A DNA stretch of 64,000 nucleotides from Tranzscheliella williamsii (lineage: Eukaryota > Basidiomycota > Ustilaginomycetes > Ustilaginales > Ustilaginaceae). Positions 51,070 to 58,813 of this stretch are shown in pieces. The stretch covers positions 248,001-312,000 of the forward strand of contig JALBYF010000006.1 in assembly GCA_023212725.1 (NCBI GenBank), written 5' to 3'. The first letter of the stretch is position 1; the number at the start of each line of letters is the position of its first letter. The position numbers and the translations under genes are program-made. Under the pieces are notes generated by a model, which searched no databases, was not told where the DNA came from, and saw only the letters and a program-made list of their open reading frames with translations.

Positions 51070-51867
51070 CTCGGCGGTGGTCTAACGCTCTTGGGCAAGT
51101 GCAAACCCGCGTTCCTAGTTTAAGCCGGACCGGAAAATGAGAGTGGCGGGTCCGCGGGCTGTCTCGAAGAAAGAGCTATGATGGTTGGCAGTGCGGACCT
51201 TGCTGTCAGTGCGGACGTTGCTGGCAGTGCGGATGTTGCTGTCGTGAGGAGTCGTTACGGGCCCGTCTGATGCTGTTTCGGTGTGGCAGCTGATGAGCCT
51301 GTCTGTGGTGCGCGCGCGCAAGGTGCTCTTGATGATAGTCAGAGCAACGCGATCTCGAAGAGCTGGTCGTGGATGGCGTGCGAAGGGTGGTGGGGAATGG
51401 ATAATGGCAGCAAGCTAGCAAGGAGGATCTGACTGGTGGGGCCAAGATGCTGCGGCTGTGCAGTGAACGGCAGATTCATACTTGGCAGCGTCAGCCAGCA
51501 TGAGCTAGTGTGGGCCAGCTTAGATGTTGGACCAAGTCGCGGTATGCACAAATCAAGGCGAGCTAGAGTTTCGATACGAAAGCGTGAGTTGTAATTTAAC
51601 CTCCTTTTCATCGCGAGCCCCTGAGCCTCTCCACACGCGTCTCGCAGACCAACACCCGGCACATCCCCACCGGCATCCCCGCCGTTGCACAGCTGTTAGG
51701 TTTGGCCGTCTTCAAGCTTTAACATGAATTTCGAAGTTTACCGCGGCTTTCGCTCTTCAAGGCCGAGAAGAACGTAGCAGGTAGATACGACTGGATTGAT
51801 CTTTTCTGCCGCCACTGCTCGCAGCCATCTTCAGCGACCTACCGTCGCAGAAGCAGTCATCGTCTCA
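51070..51867. other. Shared upstream region of MARVEL-like and CMC2-like genes
   Basis: About 800 bp between two divergent genes. It contains an 18-bp triplicate repeat (51187-51240) and otherwise short frames without similarity. Both promoters are expected here. Confidence 0.5.
51187..51240 (+). repeat. 18-bp tandem repeat, three copies
   Basis: Three adjacent 18-bp units (G-K-CAGTGCGGAYSTTGCT pattern) differ at three or so sites. They lie about 120 bp upstream of the MARVEL-like gene start, in its probable promoter or leader. Confidence 0.88.
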
Positions 51868-52353
51868 ATGCATCCTGTAGGTCGCAGCCGGCGAGAAGCA
51901 GCGCCAGCACTGTGCGAGTAAGGCTAATGAACTCTCTCCCATGTCGTCTCTGCCTGTCGCAATGCAAGCATCTGGTAGGCGAGCGCAAATTGGAGCGTAC
52001 GTCAAACTGGCTCTGTGCCTGCCGGGCTATCGACAGAGCGTCCCATTGCTGACCACCTCACGGCCCACTACAGACTGCGCTCAGCTGATCCAAGCTCTGA
52101 ATGAGTGCCATGCCAAAGGCTGGCTGCACAAAATCTCGGGCGGCTGTAACGACGTCAAACACGACCTCAATATGTGTCTACGGGCCGAGGTGAGCCACTT
52201 TGCAGAGCACCAGCCCCGACACTCGGCTATTGACACCAGATGCGCCCTTTCTCTCCGTAGCGTATTGAACGCACCGCTAACCATATCAAGGAGTCGAGAG
52301 AAAGCCGGAAGAAGACCGAGCAAATATGGAGGCAGATCGAGGACGAGTCGTGA
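51868..52353 (+). CDS. CMC2: CMC2-like twin-CX9C mitochondrial protein
   Basis: Small split gene. The reliable exons encode CAQLIQALNEC and CNDVKHDLNMC (twin C-x9-C) up to 52189. An intron 52190-52260 (GTGAGC to CGTAG) follows, then 52261-52353 encoding RIERTANHIKESRESRKKTEQIW and the stop. The order and spacing match Cmc2, an intermembrane-space protein needed for cytochrome oxidase assembly and imported by the Mia40 pathway. Family members begin with Met-His-Pro; ATG-CAT-CCT at 51868-51876 is followed at once by a GTAGGT donor, and an AG at 52035-52036 keeps the frame. That gives 84 residues. The N-terminal part is therefore a proposal; a start at an unspliced ATG such as 51941 is the alternative. 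Confidence 0.72.
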
Positions 52354-52549
52354 AACGCTGGCACGTGCCGCAACCATTTGTACAATAGCACTGTAATGAT
52401 ACGCTTCAGTAGAGACGATTCGGCACGACGCGAGAACTAAGCACAAATAAGGGGCAAGACATTATGTAGCGGGAGGAGAGCGGAAACGGGACCAGCGCCA
52501 GAACAACCTAGCAGCGACAAGGCGAAACACCACCTTTCTCGATGTCTAT

Positions 52550-53350
52550 TTAGCGGATCGGTCCGCCCTGGGCCGGGTCGTGCGATGCAGCTGCATCGCT
52601 GCCGTCTTGGGCGAATTCTCGGAGGTCCTCCAGCGACACCACGTCCAAGGCTTTCTGGTGGGTAGCTTCCAGCTTCACTCTGGGCACCGCGGCCTTGGAA
52701 AGCTCCCCGTTCTTGTAGGCGTCTAGGCTTTGCTTCCAACGCGCTACGCAGAGACACCAGGAGCAGCCGTCCGACAGGATGTCCCGCAGGTCGTTCCCCT
52801 TGGATGCGGAGAACTCGAGCCACTCCTGCGTCACCACCGCCGCCACCGTGTGAGACCCACCGTCCGCGGCACCTGTGTTGCAATACTGTGGGACCCCATC
52901 CACGACAGATGCGAGTCAGTATCATCGGGTTCACGTCAGTGCTGCGCTGGGCTTCCGTCGCGGTCCTGTACCTACGCCGTCTCGATAGAATCCCGTGACG
53001 GGATCCGTGCCACACTGCACCAGCGGCCGACCGAAAACATTGACGGGTCGCTCCATTCTGTACGGATTGTCTTCCTGCGCGTTGAGACTCGCTGGCTTGT
53101 CAGAAGCAAAGCTGGCGTATCCTCGTCGAACAGCACCGTCGGCCTCGTACCCTTTCTGCTTTGTCAAGCCCAATCGCACACTCGCGCTAGAAGCGGCTGT
53201 CCAGTTGCCAACAACCGAATGCTGGCGTCCACGCCCGTAACCTCCGAGCTGGTGCAGCTTCGTCCGCCGTATGAGCGTCGACCGTACAGCAGCCTGCGAT
53301 GTGGTACAGAAAAGGCGAACTTGGCCAGCACCGGTTCCGAGTATCGTCAT
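52550..53350 (-). CDS. DUF2237-family protein with N-terminal targeting-like extension
   Basis: Two exons, 52976-53350 and 52550-52885, give 236 residues. The 90 bp intron starts GTAGGT and ends CACAG. The spliced core reads NVFGRPLVQCGTDPVTGFYRDG|YCNTGAADGGSHTVAAVVT, followed by FLEFS-like and WCLCVARWK segments. These are the conserved Cys, Asp and Gly positions of DUF2237, a widespread family of unknown function. A long Arg/Ser-rich, acid-poor N terminus precedes the core and resembles a mitochondrial presequence. ATG 53350 was preferred, because the frame upstream to 53464 reaches toward the tRNA gene. It converges on the CMC2-like gene, leaving about 200 bp between stop codons. Confidence 0.82.
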
Positions 53351-53577
53351 CAGGCGCGCCAGGATGGTTCTCGTTCTTGCTTCAACCCAGAGATGGCGGA
53401 GTGGCAAGGCTGGAGCCTCCTCGGCGACCCATGCGCGCATCCAGGCCAGACATGTGGAGGCCATAGAGTCGAACGCTTTCCGCTTTCCAGGTTAGCCAAG
53501 CACAGCGCTCGCTTCAAACCCAAAATATAAATTTTTTGCTTTATAGTGTCCAATACAAAGCACCTTCATATCAAGCA

Positions 53578-53675
53578 GGCAAGATGGCCGAGTGGTTAAG
53601 GCGCAACGTTCAGGCACTTCTTCTGAAATCTTCTACCGTTGTCTTCGGGCGTGGGTTCGAATCCCACTCTTGTCA
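53578..53675 (+). tRNA. tRNA-Leu(CAG) with 21-nt intron
   Basis: Acceptor stem GGCAAGA pairs with TCTTGTC at the 3' end (one G-U pair), with discriminator A. The A box reads TGGCCGAGTGGTTAAGGC and the B box GGGTTCGAATCCC. Anticodon stem CAACG/CGTTG encloses TT-CAG-G, a 21-nt insert after position 37, and C. The insert contains CTGAA, which can pair with the TTCAG around the anticodon, as in split pre-tRNAs. A T7 run follows at 53683-53689. D-arm, B box and A discriminator fit leucine; the variable arm is short for leucine, so the identity is likely rather than certain. Confidence 0.87.
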
Positions 53676-53682
53676 CCATACC

Positions 53683-53689
53683 TTTTTTT
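53683..53689 (+). terminator. Pol III terminator of the tRNA gene
   Basis: A run of seven T lies eight bases after the tRNA 3' end, the standard RNA polymerase III stop signal. Confidence 0.85.
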
Positions 53690-53934
53690 GGCCCATTTTT
53701 TGCTGATTTTGGGGCCCATTTTAGCCCTGCGTTGGCCTGCTAGCTCGCTGCCGGTCTTGGGAAAGTCGGGAGTGAAGGTAGGAAGACGGGAAGACGCTTT
53801 TTAGGCTGCTTTGTCGCTCCTCTTTATCGAGAGGTTTTTTCTGTCCTTTTCATTCTCTTTTTAGTCAAACACACGTCGCATGCAGAAAAGCCAACGCGAG
53901 ATGGGTAGACGGTGTTAGATTGCGTACGACAGAG

Positions 53935-56316
53935 TTACGGGGTTACGGGTGGGGCCACAGCGGCGGCCCAGCCATTGGTGCCGGCGCCGCCCGCACCAAA
54001 GAGGTCGGCGGTGGCGTCTTTGTTGGTGGCAAACGGCAGCGGCGGTTTGGGCTTTTTCGCGTGCGACGCTTTGCCAGCCGCCGCGGACGCCTTGCGCTTC
54101 TTGTCGTTGTGCGGCTGGGCGCGCAGATCGACAATAGCAGCTACACTGGTATTGACCTTGTTGTTGTCGTTGGTCTCTCGGCTTTGGCTGCCAGGAGGCG
54201 GTGCCGGGGCAGCGGACTTGGTGGCAGCGGTGGCCGCGCCGGTACGGCCCGGCTTGTTCTGGGCGGAGCTCTTTGGATGTCGCGCGCCGCGAGGGCCGTC
54301 TTGATCGCCGTCGTCGTCGTAGCTGTCCAGTTCCGTCCGCGCCTTGGCTTCCTTCATCCGCGCTTTGGACAGCTCGAATTTCTCGTCCTCCAGGACGCCT
54401 TCGGAGACCTGGGTGCGCCCCGCGGCGATCTTGGCCTGCTTCTTCTGCTGTTCGTAGAGCGGTGCTAGCCGCGCCCTCTCCTCCTTCTCGTCGACCGTCT
54501 CGAAGAATCCAGCCTTGTCACCCTTGGCCTCATCGGAGCTCTTGGGCCCAGCTTTACCGGCCTTGTCCTTCTTTGCTCTCTTGTCGGGAGCGGCACTGGC
54601 CGCCTCTGAAGAGGCCGCACCGTCTCGGCCGTCGGTGTCGTGCTTCTTCACCTTCTTACCCGCCCGGGTACCTCGTTTGTGCTTGTGTTTCGAGTCGGCC
54701 TCTGTGGACTTTTCGGCAACCGCAGGTTGTGGTTTCCCCGTAGACATCGGCTTCGACTTGGCGGGCGTGACAGGCTTCTTCTTCGACTCCTTCCGATCAG
54801 TTTCATGTACCTCCTGGCCCCTTCGCATGGCTCGCATCTCGGCAGCCATCTGTGCGGCTTCCTCGTCATCTTCCTCCGCGCTCGGGCTGTCGACGGAAGC
54901 GTCCTCTTCCATCGCTGCATCGGCCATGGCCCGTTCGGCCCGAGCTCGAATCCTGGCATCCATAGCCTCCTCCTCGCGTCCACCCGTAGTGATCTTCTGC
55001 CCTCTCCTGTCAGCTTTCCCATCGGCATCTTTCCGGGTGCTCCCTTGCTCCTCTTCTGGTTGAGCAACGGGCTTGACCCTAGCCCGAAGTCTCTCATTGT
55101 CCAGCACCCGAAGGGTTGGATAGATCTCCAGTATGCGCTCTTTATACCCCTCGGTTTCAGCCACGCGGTTACCCTTGAGCAAAAGTTGCGCAAGGCCTTT
55201 CCTATTGCGCGGCTGCTGGTCTTTGTTCTTTGCTGGAACAGCAAGACTAGAGAGAGACTCCCAGGTGTCCAATCCGCAGTCTTTCAGCTCGAGCAGCTCG
55301 AGGCCCGGCGCCGTCTTACCATCTGCGCCCTTGCCCCACGAGGCTACGTGATGGGGGAGTCTCTTGATGCCAGGATTGCCATTGAGCCGGACCTCTCGCA
55401 AGGAGAGACAGAGCGAAAAGTCGGGAAGGCTTTCCGGCCCGGAGAGGTTGTTGTGTCCGAGCGAGAGCTTTTTCAAGGCCGGTAGCGACGCCGGAAGCGT
55501 CGCGGGTAGCGATGTCAACTTGTTGTGCGACAAGATGAGGGAGTTCAGTTCGGGAAGATGGGGGAAGGCTACGGGAAGCTCTGCGATCGCATTGTTGTTG
55601 AGGACCAGCGCCTTGAGGGTCTTGAGTGGATGGATGGGCACTGGCAAGCTGGTCAAGGCACAGTGTGAAAGGTTCAGTACACAGAGCTCCTCCAGCGCCT
55701 CAAGGCCGAGGCACCCCTCTGCGGTAAGTTTCTCATTGCTGGACAGATTCAACCAGGTAAGGCGGTCTCCGAAAGCGGGGCCCTTGCCCTTGTGCTGCGA
55801 CTTGCTGCGGAAAGCTGCCTTGGCAAGCCAGGCTAGACGGTTCAGGCCGTCGGCGTTGGCAGCAGAAGGCGCCAAGGCGGACAGATCAAGTCGCTGCAGA
55901 TACCTGAACTGCGATAACGTGTCTACCAGAGCGCTCAGAGGAGGCAGGGCATGTCCCGACAAAGATAGGGTCGTCTTTGAACGCACATCGTCGTCGTCAT
56001 CGTCGTTGTTATCGTCGTCGCTGGCCTTGTCGTTCTCGTTCTCGACCCCTATCTTCTTTTCGCCACGCTGCTTGTCTACATGGCCGCCGGAGGACATTGG
56101 GACCTCTTCCTTTTCCACAAAAACTCCCCTCGGTGTGCGCGAGTTGTAGCCGTCTGTGAAGGGCCTGGACGATGGGAGCTGTGATCTTTTCGTGTGAAAT
56201 GCCGACGTCGAAGGCGGGGCCTGTGTACGGGCGGTGCTGCTACCGGCTGCACGATTCCGCTCGGACTTGATGGGCCCCCTCGGCTTTGGAATGGAGTTGC
56301 TGGCCGCCGACGCCAT
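53935..56316 (-). CDS. LRR protein with long basic tail
   Basis: A 793-residue protein from ATG 56316. Its N terminus is Ser/Arg-rich and precedes an acidic Asn/Asp tract (DDDNNDDDDDD). Residues about 115-380 contain leucine-rich repeats of the LxxLxLxxNxL type (LTWLNLSSNEKLT, LCVLNLSHCALTSLP, LKALVLNNNAIAELP, LNSLILSHNKLTSLP, LKKLSLGHNNLS). A capping segment (ILEIYPTLRVLDNERLR) follows, as in nuclear LRR proteins. The rest is Lys/Arg/Glu-rich and low complexity, with bipartite basic stretches (KHKHKRGTRAGKKVKKHD, KKRKASAAAGKASHAKKPK) suggesting nuclear or nucleolar location. The function is not known; the LRR part would be a protein-binding surface. Confidence 0.85.
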   Translation of the reverse strand: MASAASNSIPKPRGPIKSERNRAAGSSTARTQAPPSTSAFHTKRSQLPSSRPFTDGYNSRTPRGVFVEKEEVPMSSGGHVDKQRGEKKIGVENENDKASDDDNNDDDDDDVRSKTTLSLSGHALPPLSALVDTLSQFRYLQRLDLSALAPSAANADGLNRLAWLAKAAFRSKSQHKGKGPAFGDRLTWLNLSSNEKLTAEGCLGLEALEELCVLNLSHCALTSLPVPIHPLKTLKALVLNNNAIAELPVAFPHLPELNSLILSHNKLTSLPATLPASLPALKKLSLGHNNLSGPESLPDFSLCLSLREVRLNGNPGIKRLPHHVASWGKGADGKTAPGLELLELKDCGLDTWESLSSLAVPAKNKDQQPRNRKGLAQLLLKGNRVAETEGYKERILEIYPTLRVLDNERLRARVKPVAQPEEEQGSTRKDADGKADRRGQKITTGGREEEAMDARIRARAERAMADAAMEEDASVDSPSAEEDDEEAAQMAAEMRAMRRGQEVHETDRKESKKKPVTPAKSKPMSTGKPQPAVAEKSTEADSKHKHKRGTRAGKKVKKHDTDGRDGAASSEAASAAPDKRAKKDKAGKAGPKSSDEAKGDKAGFFETVDEKEERARLAPLYEQQKKQAKIAAGRTQVSEGVLEDEKFELSKARMKEAKARTELDSYDDDGDQDGPRGARHPKSSAQNKPGRTGAATAATKSAAPAPPPGSQSRETNDNNKVNTSVAAIVDLRAQPHNDKKRKASAAAGKASHAKKPKPPLPFATNKDATADLFGAGGAGTNGWAAAVAPPVTP

Positions 56317-56609
56317 ACTGTGATTGCGAAGCTTATGCGGCGGCTGGTGTAGTGACGGTGGAATGAGGTTGCAGAGGAGTTGCAAGATCAGGAGGGGACC
56401 TGACCGGAGCTTCAGGTTCAAGCAAAAAGCTCTCGAGGAATCACAATGAATATCAAAAAATACTTCGGGACACGGAAACGGCAGCATTCAAGATCTAACA
56501 AACCTGACATCAAAGCCGGCGCCAAAGCGTTCTTGTGTTGCTGTCATCCCTCTCTCAAGGTCTCGTCCGCCGCTGCTGTTTGCGTTTCTGTCTCCCTCTC
56601 CAGCCAACC

Positions 56610-58643
56610 ATGTCAAGCGACCCAGTGGGCGCAGCCATTGCTCTGGCCGGAATTCCAGACGAGCGGTCGGACCTGCATTCGTCCTCATTGGAGCACAGCA
56701 ACGTCCTCTCGGCACCCAACCACTCTGACAAAAATAAGGCAAAGGCACAAGATGACCATGACGAAGCCCAAGACAAGGATCAAGACTTTGTTGTTTTCCA
56801 AGATAAGGACACATTGCCTGCACCGAGACTGTCTGCAGACGCGAAACAAGCGGATGCAGAGCGAAATCTCCCATTGGGTGCGACAGGCAGGGCGAGCATA
56901 GACAGCTTATCGTTTGGCTATCGAGATCATCTTCTACCGCTGAGTCTCAGTGGAGACGGGGACGACACGACCACAGGGAACTATGGGCATGCTGAAGGTT
57001 CTGATGCGACGGCGAGCGGCCGTTCTTCCCGCAACAGGATCGGCGCCGGCTTGCGTTCGAGGCACGGCCACGGGTATTCGCGAGACCATGTTGAGCGTCG
57101 CGTGACGCTTATCGATGGCATTGCGCTGACCGTCGGCGTGCAGATCGGCTCTGGCATCTTCAGCTCCCCCGGTGTCGTGACGCTCAATACCGGCAGTATC
57201 GGCGCGAGCATCGTCATCTGGATCTTGTCGGGCGTCTTGGCCTGGACCGGCGCGTCATCGTTCGCTGAGCTCGGCGCCTCGATACCTCTCAACGGCGGGT
57301 CACAGGCCTACCTCAATTACTCGTTCGGGCCCCTGTCTGCCTTTCTCTACACATGGTCAGCGCTGACCGCCCTGAAACCGGGTGCCGGCGCCATCATCGC
57401 CACCATCTTTGGCGAATATGTGGCACGCATGATCTTCCACGCAACCGGAAAGGCAGCCGACCATCCTCACGAGACCGGCCTGGACGGCATCCCGGACTGG
57501 TCTATCAAGTTACTGGCTGTGGCGATTGCCACGCTCATCACCGCTGCCCACGCCTTTTCCAATAAGCTTGGCACTCGCACCCAGATCGCCACAACCATCG
57601 TCAAGCTTTTGGCGCTTTCAGCGGTGCCTGTCTTCGCGATTGTGCAGGCGGCGCGCGGCAAGGCATCCCCGAGCTCGCAGCACGCCTTCTCCAGCCTCGG
57701 CGCACTGTTCGAAGGAAGCTCCTCGTCTCCGTCCGCCTACGCGCTTGCTCTGTACAGCGGCCTGTGGGCCTTTGACGGCTGGGACCAGTCCTGCTTCGTT
57801 GCAGGTGAGATGAAGAATGTCGAACGCGATCTGCCGCGCGTCATTCACAGCAGCCTTGCCACCGTTATCCTGATCTTTCTCTCGGCCGTCGTCTCCTACT
57901 TCGTCGTGCTCCCCGCAGAGCTTGTGAAGCGCACCAACACCGTGGCGCTCGACTTTGGCAGCGCGATCCTGGGCACGTCCGGAGGCATTGTGTTTGCGTT
58001 CCTCGTCGCCTTTTCCTGCTTCGGCGCTCTCAACGGCCAAATCTACACTACTGCAAGGCTGATCCTAGCCGCCTCGCGCGAGAACCATCTGCCGGCGGTG
58101 TTTGGCGATGTGCACAGGCGGACGGGGACGCCGGTGTATGCTCTGATACTGCAGCTCGTCCTGATCACGCTGTTCATTGTGCTCGGCTCGGGCTTCGCGT
58201 CGCTGGTCAACTTCTACGGTGTGTGCAGTTGGACGTTCTACTTGGCGTCGGTGCTGGGGCTACTGGTGCTGCGGATCACCGAGCCGAATCTGCCGCGGCC
58301 GTACAAGACGTGGCTGCCGACGCCGATCCTGTTTGCGGCGGTGGCGCTATTCCTCTTGCTCATGCCCATCGGCAGCGCGCCGCTCGAGGGCCTCGCGGCG
58401 CTGCTCTTCATCACCGCCGGCGTGCCCGTCTACTATCTCACCCAGGGCAAGACGCCGCTCGCCGCCAGGATCCCAGCGCTGGCACGTCTCGGCGCGCTCT
58501 TCCGCACCAACCACACCGACGACCACCGCGGCCTCCATCAGCCGCTGGCAACCCACGACCCCGCCAAACACGTCGACGACGAAGAAGAGACCATCGAGAT
58601 GCTCCCCGAAAGAGACTCGGCCGGCTCTCCCAGCCGCCTTTAG
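56610..58643 (+). CDS. LAT/APC-family amino-acid permease
   Basis: A 677-residue transporter. A 165-residue hydrophilic N terminus precedes 12 or so membrane segments. The APC signature appears as TLIDGIALTVGVQIGSGIFSSPG at TM1, followed by GASIPLNGGSQAYLNYSFGPLSAFLYTW. The pattern ALYSGLWAFDGWDQSCFVAGEMKNVERDLPR at TM6 is typical of L-type and Mup1-like permeases (neutral amino acids or methionine). The C-terminal tail is acidic (DDEEETIEMLPERD). ATG 56610 sits after a pyrimidine-rich leader. It shares a 293 bp upstream region with the divergent LRR gene. Substrate specificity is not deducible. Confidence 0.9.
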   Translation: MSSDPVGAAIALAGIPDERSDLHSSSLEHSNVLSAPNHSDKNKAKAQDDHDEAQDKDQDFVVFQDKDTLPAPRLSADAKQADAERNLPLGATGRASIDSLSFGYRDHLLPLSLSGDGDDTTTGNYGHAEGSDATASGRSSRNRIGAGLRSRHGHGYSRDHVERRVTLIDGIALTVGVQIGSGIFSSPGVVTLNTGSIGASIVIWILSGVLAWTGASSFAELGASIPLNGGSQAYLNYSFGPLSAFLYTWSALTALKPGAGAIIATIFGEYVARMIFHATGKAADHPHETGLDGIPDWSIKLLAVAIATLITAAHAFSNKLGTRTQIATTIVKLLALSAVPVFAIVQAARGKASPSSQHAFSSLGALFEGSSSSPSAYALALYSGLWAFDGWDQSCFVAGEMKNVERDLPRVIHSSLATVILIFLSAVVSYFVVLPAELVKRTNTVALDFGSAILGTSGGIVFAFLVAFSCFGALNGQIYTTARLILAASRENHLPAVFGDVHRRTGTPVYALILQLVLITLFIVLGSGFASLVNFYGVCSWTFYLASVLGLLVLRITEPNLPRPYKTWLPTPILFAAVALFLLLMPIGSAPLEGLAALLFITAGVPVYYLTQGKTPLAARIPALARLGALFRTNHTDDHRGLHQPLATHDPAKHVDDEEETIEMLPERDSAGSPSRL

Positions 58644-58813
58644 CCGCCACCCTCGTGACCCGCTGCCCGCCAGCTGGCCAGCTCAACCTCCGTCTAGCCC
58701 ACAGTTTCTATTCTAGCATCCACATGTACTCTACCTTTGCAATGCGATACACTACAGGGACGGCATTGGCGACCGCGAGCCGGGATTCCACAGGACGGCG
58801 GGTGGGGGGCGTG

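Noticed and set aside
53385..53500. tRNA-like stretch (GATGGCGGAGTGGCAAGGCT)
   Set aside because: Resembles a D-arm only; no matching acceptor stem or B box, and it lies at the 5' end of the DUF2237 gene.
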